A stretch of DNA of 64,000 bases from Phytoseiulus persimilis. Its lineage: Eukaryota; Arthropoda; Arachnida; Mesostigmata; Phytoseiidae. Location of the stretch: NCBI GenBank assembly GCA_037576195.1, contig CM075104.1, positions 15,454,211 through 15,518,210 on the forward strand. The letters are read 5' to 3'. The notes beneath the pieces were generated by a model that had not been told where the DNA came from, ran no database searches, and worked only from the letters and a program-made list of their open reading frames with translations. Below are positions 46,520 through 58,461 of this stretch, piece by piece. Numbering within the stretch: the stretch's first letter is position 1; every line of letters starts with the position of its first letter. Made by a program: the position numbers and the translations under genes.

Positions 46520-48017
46520 ATCACGTCTCGAGAAAATGGTATTTTCGGCGTCTGGGGCGCACTACAGGGATGCTTGTGACGCAATTCATAGGGCTCGCTC
46601 GAAACAGAACGGCTTGTGGTTTTGAAGCAGTGTAGTCAAGAGGGCTCATGTATCCTGTGAAGCTATTCGTTAACTCCCTCCTGTCTCGAACATGGTTTTC
46701 TAAGCACATGGTTTGTGCCTTTGCCTATCTGTATTGGAACATCTATTCGATATTGTCGATCATTATCTCAGATCTAGTAACATAAGAATTATACATAAGC
46801 GTCCAGCGAATAAATGTCGCACTCGCGGAAACGAGATCATGGCTGAGCTCGTGTACGCGTCCGGAAAGTTTCCTCGTGAATTCCTGACTAAGGTTCAGTC
46901 CACAGGAAGGGCCACGGAACAGAAGAAGAAGATTTTCTTGCGAAGTGTTGAGCCCGGGATACAACCTATATTGTTCCAACTGGTCGATGCAGAAAACAGT
47001 TGAAATAATCGAGATATGGAATAAGCGCGGTCGCACCGAGATTGGAGTTGAAATAATCGAGGTTGTACTGTATTGTTTTAGACTAAGCCCGTAAACTGAT
47101 CCGAGACCTGCGAGAACGAGAACAGCACTACCAAAGCTTCACGAAGCTAAACCCTCAAGAGTTCTCCACTCTCGAGCTACGTCGGCCGACTCTGCTCAAC
47201 AGCATGGAACCAGGGGTGAACCATTTGGAGGCACCGCGTCTTCCTTCTCAGGATCGGCATCCTACAAAGCTTGAGCGCAGCAAGCTCGCAGCTCAGTTGC
47301 TGTGACTGTGACGAAAATTTCGATGGAAAATGAGGCCGGGCTGCATGAGTAATTGGCCGCCACAACAAATGATGGCCATCAAACTCGTCGGGCCCTCCGG
47401 TGTCATTCAGCTTCCATGGAAGAAATCAGTGAACGGATGAGGAATGCGAGAAGTGATCGGCAGGATAATCTCCCTAGGCCGAGAACCGCGAAGTGAAACT
47501 TCCTTCGTGAGCTCAGAGAAGCCGCCAGTATCCGTTCTGAGGCTCGTCAACGAATGAGAGTTCATCGTTGTGTGAAGCATATGGCCGTCCGGCATCGACT
47601 CCGTGATTACGCTCCAGTCATCAGAAAACTTCCGAAGTATGCTTAGTTCTGAGAATCATTCAGGTTGGGAAATGTTGGTAGGATGATCGAGTCGACGTGG
47701 TCTGTCGTTCCCCGTTTCCTCGCACCGAAGTTGTCCACTAGCAAACCTTCCTCCTATGAGCACGCAACGAAATTCATGGACCGTCCAATGGTTCGTGCTC
47801 CCGGTCTTTTTACAGCAGATCGGTTGCGGGAACAAAACAGCCAAGTATATTCGTCTCTTCTGAAACCTTGATCATGTTCTCCGTTTTATTGATGAACTTT
47901 CAAATTTGGTCACACAACAGCTGTGCTTACAACGAATAAATGGCACAATCGCGGACACAAACACTTGGCTATGTACAACTAAGAGTGCATCCCTCATAAT
48001 TGGTCGGTCAGTCAGGA
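46520..48017. other. Convergent intergenic region between the 45.6-kb gene and MTR3
   Basis: Both flanking genes end here, facing each other. It holds candidate poly(A) signals for each (46809-46814 on the plus strand, 47885-47890 on the minus strand). I saw no coding exon. Confidence 0.5.
47885..47890 (-). terminator. Candidate poly(A) signal AATAAA for MTR3
   Basis: Minus-strand AATAAA about 130 bases after the MTR3 stop codon, a typical distance for a short 3' UTR. Confidence 0.5.
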
Positions 48018-49447
48018 TCACATCTGAAGTTCACTGAGCTTCTCTTGGAGCTTACCGAAGTCAGTAAGACACTCCTCCATCAGCGGTTTCACTCCGTTGG
48101 CAACCTGAATGGAAATAAAAAACTCAGGTTGTACAACGAACTCCTGAGAACTGTGGCGATCCGACCGATAAAGGTAGGCCGAGTCAAGTTTTCATAACCC
48201 ACCTTCACAAGCGACGAGATCTGCTGACAGAGCGTCGCGGGTTCGGAATCTCCCGTTTGGAGGAGACCTGTGATTTGACAGAGGACCTAGGAGGATGAAT
48301 ACTCCTTCATTGATGTGCATAAGCTCTCTGTAGGGATGTGGAAGTACTCCTGAGTTTCAGACTCGGCAGACCAGAATCACTCACCGGCATGAACCCAAGG
48401 GTGACGTTACCGTAGGTTCCTTCTCTCGAGGGCGCCGCGTCTTCCTCCGCATGACTGGGATCCATCAGAACTCGATCCCCGTGAGCCCGGAGGTTGACTC
48501 CTATGACCAAATCGAAAGTTTCGATGCCGGACGTCGCTAATGCTATTCCGCAAGCGGTCAAAGCAGCCGCCAGCACGCCTCCATCGTTTTCGAGGCAAGT
48601 TATTCTGACGTCGATTGAAGCTTTCGGGTATCTCCTGAGCTGAACCACGGGTTTGAGACTCTCCTCCAACCAAGACGAATACCGCTGCTCGAGAAGAGTG
48701 ACACTCTCCTGTCGCCCTCCAGGCGTCGCGAAGGGTTCGAACGTGAAAACACACCTTGAAGTTCAAACTCATGAGTTCTGGATTTACTCGCTGCGCAGTT
48801 GAGATCCCTCTCCAACGTTACTACGCTCCACAATGGGAATTTGAAGGCACACTACCTCAGCTGAGCTTTCAGCGAAAACTCTCTCCTGCGTGTGACTTCA
48901 CGAGGCCCGAAAACGGCGGCAACAACTTTTGTGTTGCCTTGTTCAACATAACCCGACCCGGAGGCTTCGCTGACCAACCCGGACTCGAAAACTGCGAAGA
49001 GAGTATCTTGAGTTTGGAGACGTAATGGTGTTGAACTTCCGAGTTGATCCCCGGGAACTTCAGAATAGAATTAGAGGCACCGAAAACTCTAGTCCACTTA
49101 CTTCGAGGTCTGAGCTCATCGTCACGGCGACCGTCACCGCGCTTGCGAAACTGAAACCACCAAACCAAATTAGATTTCACTGATTTCGAAGAAAGCTCAT
49201 GGGAGGAATTCGGGGGAAAAGTCTCAGGGCGTCAACTGTGCCCTTCCCATGAGCGTTCCCTCTTTGCCGACCTTCTTTCGTTGAGGAAAATAAGCTCAGC
49301 ATTGGCGGATGCCGGAGTCGAACTGACATGCGGCTCAGGCGCGGAGAGTATTCAAACCTCGTTTTCCGTTTCCTTCGGGTGCACTCTGAACCTCTGGTAC
49401 GGGACTGAGGCCGGCACTCGTGTCTTCCTGTCTGATCCGGAGTTCAT
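48018..49447 (-). CDS. Mtr3: Exosome complex component MTR3 (EXOSC6), RNase PH-fold, 6 exons, about 262 residues
   Basis: Core ring subunit of the nuclear and cytoplasmic RNA exosome, which degrades and processes RNA 3' to 5'; in animals the ring subunits are catalytically inactive (family knowledge). Exons: 49385-49447, 49102-49150, 48856-48991, 48385-48754, 48203-48286, 48018-48104; phases all match. Diagnostic stretches are KRGDGRRDDELRPR, GLVSEASGSGYVEQGNTKVV followed by AAVFGPREV, and SLKPVVQLRRYPKASIDVRI followed by CLENDGGVLAAALTACG and the IETFDLVIG motif shared by RNase PH-fold exosome proteins. The length is close to human EXOSC6 (272). The first exon (MNSGSDRKTRVPASVPYQRF) is less certain because its donor (GTGCAC) is weak. 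Plausible frames in the same bases on the plus strand are shadows. Confidence 0.92.
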
Positions 49448-50507
49448 TCTCGGTGTTGGGCGAAAATCACGCGAAGACTTGAGAAGAGATTTAGAAGGCT
49501 CCGCCGGCGCGGGATGATCGCACGCGAGGAGAGGAGCTGGCACCCGACCGCTCGACTTTGTTTACATCCGACACTGAGCGAATTTTTGAATCGAGTGGCG
49601 CGAATCGGTAGCAGCAGGCAGTAGCGCTCGACAAATAACCTCTCCCATCGGAAGAATGGGGTGCTCGGACGAAAATGAACAACGAGAGGGAGAACATTCT
49701 CGAGGCGGAATAATTGAATGGGATTTAATCAATATCCTGTAGAACCTGTTTAGTCGGTGCAACTGGCGTCCGTTCGGAAAGCGTTCTGGTAAGTCAGGGG
49801 GAGCCATGGGACAGGTCTCTCTGTTGACGATGGGAAATGGATCATGGAAATATGGTACATAAGCCCCCTCCTCCCACCTCTCCCCCTCATGGGAAATATA
49901 TGCAAAATCATAGGAAACAGAGTCCGATTCGATTTATTCTCCGCGCTGAATGTATTTTTCTTTCTTTTATTATTTTCTCATCTTTCTTCTCGTACTCACA
50001 CACTAGTATGGTGCTCTAGCCCTGCTTCTCGCATACTTGGAGGGCATTGACCGTATCTGGCGAGGAAGTGCCCGAGCAAAGCCGCGTACAACTCCAAGTA
50101 TTCGACGAGGCGGAGCGCTTTTCCTGCAGTGGGGGCTTTGAACGCTCAGCCTCAAATGTTTATTCGTGTATTCGAGCCCCGAAAATCGGACACACCACGC
50201 AAGTATTGAGCAGCATATATTCCTGAGAGAGGTGGGCCATGGACAAGTCGATCAGGTAGACCGATAGAACGTCCAGAATGGAATGGTGTCCATGTCCTTC
50301 AGGATTGGTGCCCGTATCAGCTGGAACGATACTTCAGGTAGTCCCTTTATAGAGTCGGACCCTACCTCAGGTTCCACTGTTTGAACATGTATCGGTCAAG
50401 CCATTGGCGGTGCCCATTTCTCTCAAGTTCATCCCCGGCGTGTGAAGATCTCGCTCGTGAGGTTCCGCGCATTTTATATTCGATTCTCCGTCTGTCGACG
50501 GGCGTCC
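49448..50507. other. MTR3 upstream region
   Basis: Between the MTR3 start and the 3' end of the next minus-strand candidate. Open frames at 49562-49807 (minus) and 49837-50019 (plus) have no domain or splice support. Nothing else was identified. Confidence 0.5.
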
Positions 50508-51399
50508 TCAATTTGAGTCGAAAACGGAGCAGGAACGGGGCGGAAACCGGTCGGCCTCTGCGTCTAGAGCACTCGGTTTGCGAACTGGGAAAACTTGAAG
50601 GATGTCGGAATCCTGCCGCGGGCGCGCTGCGAATTTCTCCCCGATTTCGCGGCCAACTAAGGGAGCGGCTCGATCCTCATTCCAAGAGAACGAACTGTCG
50701 ACTCTTTCGGGAGTGACACAATCTGGATGCTCTCCGTGGATTTCCAACCGCAAGCGAGCATTTCCTTCAGGTCGTACTCCATTGTCCTCGGCGGTGATCA
50801 ATGTGAAGAGCTCAATAATTCAGGGTAGCATCCCAGAAGAGCTGAAAGACGCGCAGGCGATTCTCTGAAGTTACTTTTTAGGGAGCTCTTCTGCTGTCGC
50901 TATCACGCTTTCCTCTCGTGGGCGTCATCTGGTGCACGGCTGTCGGGTGGCGGAAGGCGGTTAGTGCTTCAGCTCATTTTTACGTACGCGAGGTGGCGGG
51001 AAGGACGACGCATGGCGAATCTGTCGAAGACAATGTGCCGCTCGTGCGCAATCAGAGCCAATCTGTGCCGGAAACGATTCAGCTCGCTCAGCTGGCGACC
51101 CGAGAACCACGACGAGACGGACCGACAAGAGTTACCCGGGACATCCGATGCCACGAACGCCTCGCGGAATCTTTAACTCTGTTGCGATCCTCGGAATCCT
51201 CGCCAGGCTCATCGCCGTCGGTCTGAGGAAAGCTACGGAAATTCCTGCAGGTTCAATCCTATTGAACTCCTGTGCGTGATACGTTGAAGGCGTACCGCGA
51301 ATCAGAGTTGGCTAGCATCTGACATCCCAACGGATAGACGTAACGCGGGAACAGATACTTCAGACATGAACCCCGAACAGAAGTTTCGGCGAAACTCAT
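50508..51399 (-). CDS. Candidate four-exon gene, 204-residue protein of unknown function
   Basis: Not recognised. Exons 51283-51399 (ATG, MSFAETSVRGSCLKYLFPRY), 51136-51222 (acidic, TDGDEPGEDSEDRNRVKDSA), 50984-51091 (basic and helical, RFRHRLALIAHERHIVFDRF) and 50508-50810 (ITAEDNGVRPEGNARLRLEI, stop after SCSVFDSN). All three introns are phase 0, of 60, 44 and 173 bases. The second has a strong donor (GTAACT) and acceptor (TCGCCAG). An alternative acceptor in intron 3 (AACTTCAG) would give a short different C-terminus. There is no signal peptide or membrane helix. Plus-strand frames overlap but lack matching splice sites. The consistent phase is the main argument. Confidence 0.55.
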
Positions 51400-52610
51400 T
51401 CGATTTCCCACAGGTTCAGCCTTCATCGACGTTCAGGTCATCGCACGCATCGTGTAAGATCAACATGCCGACGAGCAAAAACACTTGAATGTTTTTCTCT
51501 TACACGCAATCTCACGCGAAATCTGTCTGCCTCATAAGGTAACCGTGATCCGGTCGTGCTATTGGAAAAGAACTCACGCGGAAAACGCGGTATGAACGTC
51601 TTCGGAGACTCGCCAACCTCAATGAGCTTCGCCCACGATGCCAGAAAACTGACGCGGATATCACTATGTCTCGAGAAACATCATCCCAATCGGGAAGGAC
51701 AGTCAGACTCTCGGTCGTCGAGGGTCAGGCCCTTTGTCAACTTGTTGTGGCGCATTTAGGATCACCTCCTCGACGCGACTCATCCTTCTCCTTCGTCCCT
51801 AGGGGCGTTGGCGTGCGAACGCGACAAGACACCTCGGCCATCTCGCAGGGTACGCACTGTCTTAAAACTGTGGGACGGGGTGGACCGTTGTGCGGCTCTG
51901 GATTCGATCGTGTGCCCAAGCAAAAAATCACTTCAAGCCGCTATACGATGGCTATGGAGAGCCAAATAGCGCCTCCACGATTTTTATCTCCGATTGGGCG
52001 AAAAATTCAGTTGTTGATTTTAGAATCGTTGGCTGTTTTCGAGTGGGTTGAGTCATAGTCACTGATTGCGAGTGGTCCACTGATCTCTGTTGGCATGGCG
52101 CACTTTGTGTGCCCGCTTTATTTCCTCCAACTCGGTCATGTTCTTCTCATCTTTTTGTCGGCGGAGTTTCGAGGACCCTCTACAAACGGGAAGTGCATTG
52201 CAGGTAGCTGCGTCGGTGCGCACCCTCGGAGACATCCAAACACTAAAACACACAGACAGATGGTTGGGTTATTGCATTGCTTGCGAAATATGAGATGTTT
52301 TCGAGTGTCGAACTCCTCTGAAATCTCTCTCGCTCTGCTTCCGCCGCGGTCCGCGTTGACCACGAGCGCTCGCACTTGCGTTCCGCCGAGACGCTCGGGG
52401 AGAGGTCGGAATACATCTCCGAATCTCTCTGAGCAGTGATGTTGGAGAACATCCCGAGCGATGAGGATTTCTCGGACCCCGAAGTCCCGCAAATGCAAAC
52501 CGCGCGCTGAAGCCCGGCGGCCGCAAGCCGCGGGTTTGGCTGCGGGCTCAATGGAATTCGCCCCAGGAATCTTGACTATCACTAATAGTTAGCAGAGTTT
52601 GATAAGAGTT
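51400..52610. other. Unresolved stretch with competing frames on both strands
   Basis: On the minus strand, 52,250-52,530 encodes protein-like sequence (FSNITAQRDSEMYSDLSPSV, then AERKCERSWSTRTAAEAERE). A frame ending at 52059 looks like a charged C-terminus (NMTELEEIKRAHKVRHANRD). I could not join them with good sites. On the plus strand a short frame at 52440 (MLENIPSDEDFSDPEVPQ) also looks coding. One minus-strand gene seems likely, but its structure is open. Confidence 0.35.
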
Positions 52611-53018
52611 TTAGTTATGATAGTCAATCAGGTCGGAGTCTAACGCCTTAGAAAATCTGTGGAAAATGTTCGCTGGCGCCTCAATCACCTCATCCCCGGG
52701 CCGTTGCTCCAGAAAGGACTGGATCGGGCCGCAGATGACAACTCCTAGAGGAACTCCGGCCGATCCGTGGAAAACATCCGCGACCCATCGTTCGAGAGGA
52801 AACTCTTCGTCTCTGGAGGAAATGCGCACACTAAAACAGGGTGAGCGGTCGCGTGGCGCGTGTTTCAACGAGACCCCGTGATTGACGTCTTCGGGCTGCG
52901 GGGCGGCCTCTCTGAGGATCCGACGTGCAGCTGGTGCTGTTTCGAAAACTGATTCAGAGCCAGTGAGAAGAAACATGGGTTGAAAGTACAACGTCATCGT
53001 TGAGACCGTCGGAGTCAC
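52611..53018 (-). CDS. Candidate terminal exon, 135 residues, unidentified
   Basis: Not recognised. After the acceptor GGCAG at 53019 the frame is open for 135 codons to a TAA at 52611. It looks coding, for example TVSTMTLYFQPMFLLTGSES, CFSVRISSRDEEFPLERWVA and GVPLGVVICGPIQSFLEQRP, ending DSDLIDYHN. An upstream minus frame starting with ATG at about 53,260 (MGRWKPSGRVRSRTRQELIE) could be the first exon. The only phase-compatible intron would be about 29 bases, which is too short to trust. Confidence 0.4.
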   Translation of the reverse strand: MTPTVSTMTLYFQPMFLLTGSESVFETAPAARRILREAAPQPEDVNHGVSLKHAPRDRSPCFSVRISSRDEEFPLERWVADVFHGSAGVPLGVVICGPIQSFLEQRPGDEVIEAPANIFHRFSKALDSDLIDYHN

Positions 53019-53383
53019 CTGCCTGCTCCGAGGGTTAGAACCATAGGTCACAAATCGCTGCTGTGTGAATCCTCAACGGATTGATGACCGACGCGAAAGG
53101 GAAGGCACCCGACGATTTTCGGTTTCTGTTCCTCGATATCGGACCGACGGCAGAACAATCCGCTCCGTTCACGTAAAACGGTTGCTTGAGGACTCGTCAA
53201 CCGAATTAACGTTATTTCTATGAGTTCTTGACGAGTTCGACTCCGAACCCGTCCAGATGGTTTCCATCTGCCCATGGATCCGAATCTGGTTGAGTGCCCG
53301 AGCATTTCATCCCCAGGCCAGTCATAAAATCACGTAAACAGTTGGGTGAGAGATCACCAACGTTTCATGAACCCGAAACTCAG

Positions 53384-53488
53384 GTAGACCATCCAAACAA
53401 CTTAGGGGAGGAGATCGAGCAAATCGTTTCAATGCTCGATAGCGCTCGTGATTTGTTTGGTTTTCAAGACAGCCCCGAACCTAAGTGA
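53384..53488 (+). CDS. Candidate terminal exon, plus strand, 34 residues
   Basis: Not recognised. After an acceptor (AACTCAG|GTAGAC) the frame reads as an acidic helix (NNLGEEIEQIVSMLDSARDL) and stops after FQDSPEPK. The preceding bases are also open in this frame back to 53294, without an ATG. No upstream exon was found, and a minus-strand candidate lies close by, so this is tentative. Confidence 0.25.
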   Translation, partial: VDHPNNLGEEIEQIVSMLDSARDLFGFQDSPEPK

Positions 53489-54152
53489 ATCTGTCTGGAG
53501 AAATGTTCTCCCTCGAGTTAATTGGATTGGGCAGACATGTGATGGAGTGTTCCGCGATGACAGCGAATGGAGACTGGAACTCTCATTCGAGGCATAGGCT
53601 GGGGATGAGGCGAACGATTACTTCACGTTTGAACAGGGCAATCCGATCGGGAGACCCCCGGCAGTAGCAGAATGCGGGCCTCCGATGCAAACGGTATCAT
53701 CAAAGGTCCCCGCTCTCGACCTTCGGTCTGCCGTCCCCGCTGTATCTTTGAGTCCATGAATTTATTGTCAGCCTGAATGTCGTGCTAAGTGCAGATCCCC
53801 ACGATGCGCCAGTGTCAGAGAGGTAGATTTCGAGACATTGCGCAACGAAGGTGCCCGTGAGAGCTCGTCGACGCATATGGCGGGCCAGCATAATTGTAAG
53901 TTAATTTCGTCTTGGTGTTAGGACAGGGCCTGACTGGACGCTACGCGGCCTGGTCTCAGTCGATGAGCTGAAATGTGTTCACGTGCACCTGGCCTTTAAC
54001 AACATCCCATTAAGGGATGACATCAATGTTCTCAAATGAAGTGAAAAACACCACTGTTGCAACACGGACTCTCTGACCAGACCTGACAGTTTCGTCATCG
54101 GCTTCCTGGACTTCACGTTCGACAGGACGTTGTCGTTGTTGGCATGCTCGCG

Positions 54153-55001
54153 TTACGAGCCCGCGGATCGCTTTTCGAACGAACGGATGTTCTGTTCTCC
54201 CCCAAATCTATTGTGGAGCTCTTGACAAACGACTTGTCGGCGACGACGAGGAGTGTTCGATTCACCTGTTTGACTAAGGAGGTATTGTTGGCAAGAACAC
54301 GCCTTCAATTGACGCTTCCGCCCGCATCGCACTGGGAGCAAACACTCGAAGTTGAATCGGATTGTCCCGAGCCATGGTCTCGGGCCATGACGAAAATTTT
54401 GTGGGAACGATGCTCGGTTATTTTCCTCTTTCGGTGACCTAGCCCTGCTCAGGGTGGTCGCAGTCGCTTCTGGGGGCTGTGTTGGCTCGCCCGCCTCACT
54501 GACAGCTGAGGTGACGAAAATTCGTTCGTGGAAAGCTCGTGCTTTAGAAGTGAAAATATTCGCAGCTGGATGCAGGTTTCGGATGCGAGCTCTGACTTTG
54601 AAACGAAAGCGAAGGCGTTGACCCGACCGTGACATTTGAAATCTCCGAGTGACAACTGGGCCGTTTTCACAGAAACAGGGGCAATGGAATCCGTAGTTGA
54701 TTCCACATCGACGAAAGCGAACAACGAGCTTTCGGCGCGAAGACAACGGAGGGAGCTGGAGAACGCCCCGCGCGAGAGAGTAATCGCTGATGGGCAAATC
54801 TCCGCTGGTAATATCAGGCTCTCCACTTGCGGTCAATGGGCCTGAACGGCGCTTAACGTCCAACAGAGGCGGCGCGAACTCGTAAATATTCGATATGCCT
54901 TGATTGATCTCGACAACCGTCGGGTGGATCACATTTGTCAACGGAGACGCCCTGGGCTTTCGCCAGAGCGATGTCAAGTTGCTCGTGAACCTGAACGACA
55001 A
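54153..55001 (-). CDS. Candidate coding region, minus strand, exon structure unresolved
   Basis: Not recognised. One minus frame is open for 282 codons, unusually long for this sequence, with no ATG at its upstream end, so it probably follows an acceptor. Its first part looks coding (VVEINQGISNIYEFAPPLLD). Between about 54,820 and 54,480 a second minus frame looks better (SKSELASETCIQLRIFSLLK, GDFKCHGRVNAFAF) and runs into a strong donor (CTGTCA|GTGAGG). A phase change, most simply an intron, may lie between them. Plus-strand frames at 54636-54845 and 54900-55149 also look protein-like. Confidence 0.35.
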   Translation of the reverse strand: MSFRFTSNLTSLWRKPRASPLTNVIHPTVVEINQGISNIYEFAPPLLDVKRRSGPLTASGEPDITSGDLPISDYSLARGVLQLPPLSSRRKLVVRFRRCGINYGFHCPCFCENGPVVTRRFQMSRSGQRLRFRFKVRARIRNLHPAANIFTSKARAFHERIFVTSAVSEAGEPTQPPEATATTLSRARSPKEENNRASFPQNFRHGPRPWLGTIRFNFECLLPVRCGRKRQLKACSCQQYLLSQTGESNTPRRRRQVVCQELHNRFGGEQNIRSFEKRSAGS

Positions 55002-56626
55002 CCCGGCGGGTCTTGGCTATCCAGTCGAGAATTTTCTGCGGTACAGCTCGAATTCCCGATGCTCTGTACAACACCCCCGACTACAGCGGGAGCTGAATCG
55101 GGGACTCAAAATCTGGGCCTTCCATAATCGGACCCTCGACAAGCTGTAATGCAACATGGCGGAGAAGAGCTGGGAGCACACCGGGCCGAACTGACTGGTC
55201 AGTTCGAGTATCAGGGCGGGCTCCGCTCCCCGCTGATTCTGGTGGTTTTTTTCTTGTTGATTACCAATTAACGTAGAATCCCCACGATGGCCTTGAAATT
55301 TCGTCATCACGGCCGACGAACAGTAAGAACGACAGCGGAACCAGCAAGAATCTCCTTGTTCAAGGACTGGATCCGACTCCCGCCAAAAGCGATGCCAAAC
55401 CGCGGGAGTCTACCGCACAGTGAGCGTTTAGTGGAGTCACGTAATCAACAAGTCGGGTAGTTGTTTATGAAGAAATTAGCGCGAATTCTCCGTCGTGTGC
55501 AGTTCTTCGGATCAAAATCTCCGGATGGGTTCCAGAGTCAGTTCGTGGGGGTTTCCCCCTCACCCTCCACCCTCACTGCGCTAGGTCCTGCTGGTCTGTT
55601 TCTCCGAAGCTGTGCAGACCTTCGTTGACGCGTTCTCAACGCTCTCTCGAACATGTCAGATGGTGGAACGCGGCGCTGCTGGGGACATCAGGAATCGTCG
55701 TAACTCCCTCGCGCTGGGGCTTGAGGCTCCACCGTCGTGGACGAGTCTTCGATCGAATGCTGGCCCACCTAATTTCGGCACGGCAGATGAAATGCTCCAT
55801 CATTCCTTCGCGTTGGGCGCCATCGCTCAGACCGCTGACTGAGACCGTCTCTCGGTTATGCAGAGGCAACGCAAGGTTTTCATCACAGACACTAGATTCG
55901 ATCGTGGAAATCGGTTTATTGAAAACAGTAAACCAAACTCATGAGAGGAGGAAATTCCCAAAAGATCACTCGTTCAATGGTCCCGATGGAAACTCGTGTT
56001 TGAACTTGAAGGACTCGTAACTTCGTTGTGGGTTGTCGAGAGTCGAATTTGAACCGCTTTCGGGTATAGCCAGTAGAACTCAGCCCACTTGGAAGAAGTT
56101 CGCAGTCCAACAGAGATGCAGAGTCGTTCTGCGCGCTGCGTGAACCCTCGCTTCGGAAGTTTGAGAGATTGTTGATGTCGATGATGGATGAGTGCAGTCA
56201 TCGTGCGCTTGAGGCCCTGGTCGGTCGGATCAGAAGTTGGAGTCCGATAGAGTCAGCCTCATTTTGGCGGAGGATCTTACGCGGTTTCAGAGCACAACAC
56301 TAAAATATTGAAGTATATTCCGGTCGTCACGCACTGAATCAGACCCGAAAATATAATGACATGTTATCGATACGAAGTAACGGATTTCTCCAATCGGAAT
56401 GACTGATATAGCTGTTGCAGTTGGTTATCTCACGTGTCGCAACCTGTGGCGGTGAGAAGCAGCTCGAACGGGTTGCTCACAATGTCGGTCGAGAACGGTT
56501 GATCAGAAGAATCGCGCGCGCGGGATGAAGTTCTGCGGAGTAAGGAACAATGTCAAACGAATGCGTGCGGCTGCGAACAGAAGAAGAACAGAAGTAGAGT
56601 CGCTCGGTCGAAAAGGTGTCGATAAA
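55002..56626. other. Stretch without a confident gene
   Basis: Plus-strand frames at 55612-55842 and 55625-56020 and a minus frame at 55636-55869 overlap and cannot be separated. The rest shows no coding signal that I could support. Confidence 0.4.
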
Positions 56627-57460
56627 TCAATGGCCCCCTTCGGACAATCGCTCCAGTAGCTGAAACGAAATACCGCCTACCGAAAAGCAATGACTCGGGA
56701 ATTGCGGCAACTGAATGAGTTTATGAACGACAGCTCCAATCGTGATGGATTCCTCCGGAAAAGGGTATCTGTATGGAATTATTTCTCCCTTATCTCCTAT
56801 GGCTCCTGATTTTCGGCAGCTGTGGTGGTCTACAAGTCCCACATTAATCTTCTCCGAGGCAAACTGATTCCGACCACCGGCACCGTTACCCTCAGGAGCA
56901 GATATTTTTCGAAAAAAAAAAAAAACGATATCCATTGGAAGCCATCTATCTTGCAAATGCTCAGCGTTGGAACTGATATATCTGACCTCGTTACGATCGA
57001 GGAAACCTCATAATTCCATGAACATCGAAAGGCGCACATTCCTCGCAAAGATGTCGAATGACCGCTTCACGAAAAGTGACGAGATACATGATGGGTTCGG
57101 GACGTAAAAAAATATGCCTGAAACTGAGATACATTTTCCTCTTCCATCCTTCCACGTCGTATGCGGACCTCTAGCGTGGATTCCGGGCTCCTGCATTACT
57201 TCGAACACGACACCTGCCATCATTTGGCCCGATTCGAGAAGAAATCATCAGCCAACGAATAAACAATCGAACACGGTTTTCTCTCGAGGACGCTCAGTTG
57301 ACTCGACAGACGGCAGATGGATGCCGAATACGATGGCAAAACACACATTCGAGAAGGCCGCTCCGAGGAGGACCGTGGACGTTGTAAAATGAGTGCCAGT
57401 AGCGCTCAGAGACGCAGAATCAGCCGACGTTCCAGTCGCGAGGCGATGGAAAAGAGTCAT
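56627..57460 (-). CDS. Candidate four-exon gene, 178-residue single-pass membrane protein, unidentified
   Basis: Not recognised. Exons 57265-57460, 57169-57213, 56890-57006 and 56627-56805 are joined by three phase-1 introns of about 51, 162 and 84 bases. The ATG at 57460 is followed by a serine/threonine-rich start (MTLFHRLATGTSADSAS) and one hydrophobic segment (STVLLGAAFSNVCFAIVFGI), probably a signal anchor. The rest is VVFEVMQEPGIHARG, then FLDRNEVRYISSNAEHLQDR, a run of four phenylalanines encoded by 14 T bases, and GDKGEIIPYRYPFPEESITI, with the stop after LLERLSEGGH. The acceptor of exon 3 (ATTATGAG) is poor. The poly-T run in coding sequence is odd, and a length error there would shift the frame. 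Confidence 0.5.
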
Positions 57461-58461
57461 AATCCGGAGAACGACGGCCCCAATGATTCGAAGAACAAAT
57501 TCTCTACTCGAGCCCGGCCGAAAGTGAATATACGATGCTCTGCGGAACGTCGGATCTGACGGAGCGTTAAGCCTGACCGTTTTCTGAAACCTGTCCCACG
57601 GTCAGGTTGAACCGATCGATACCGGGCAGCGGCGGTGCACTGACTGGAGTAGAAAGCCAAAAACCCGGACAGCGTCTGGCCAGCCCAGTGCGGATCAATA
57701 CTGCTCCGAGGGAGCGAGAACCAGGAACTGGGCCTTACGCGCCGCATTTCGGTGTTTGAACAACCGACTGCTTCGAAGCCTACTCGCGATCGAATGAGCC
57801 CAGACGTCATTTGTGGGACACAGTTGCCTGTTTCAACGTCCGCGCGAACCTGCTGCTCTCCTCAGATTGTTGCTCTTGTTTATGTTCGAGTGCTTTTTAT
57901 GAAGTCCAAAGCTCTTCGCGGATCGGAATGCACTTTTCCATCGTAAACTCTCTCGACGAAATTCCGCTGATGACATAATCACTGTGACCAAACAGCGTTC
58001 ACAACTCGGGAGCCCCGCATTCCCAACCTGACGACCTAACTTGACATGCGAACCGGGGTTGCTCGGAGATTTTTTCTTGCTTCCAGACCCGGTGCTTCAG
58101 GTTCCATGAGACGATTTTTTTTTGGGTGCTGGGCACTCATCGCATCTTCGGTGGGCATCCGAGTTTTTCTAGCCTGGAGGGAGCCCTTCTTTGTTCCCAC
58201 CTGATTCGATTCTGAACGTGTCTCTTCATCTATAATCCAATCAAGCTCTGTTGCGCATATTGATGATTTGGGAAACTTTTGTGTTTCCTAGCGGTTCGTT
58301 GAGAACGTTCCCGGTTCCGACGGGAATCCACGCGGCGCTACTAGCTCCATCCTCCCGATATCAGATTACCTGATCGAACAGCTGGAGTTGATCAGTGTGA
58401 AGGAAGGAGAACGATTCTTCAGGAACAGCAGCACGATCCTGAGGCCCAGAACCATGTGTGC
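57461..58461. other. Intergenic stretch between two minus-strand candidates
   Basis: Upstream flank of the 57.46-kb gene and 3' flank of the 58.9-kb gene. A minus frame at 57457-57810 is open but basic and has no domain. Nothing else was identified. Confidence 0.45.
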
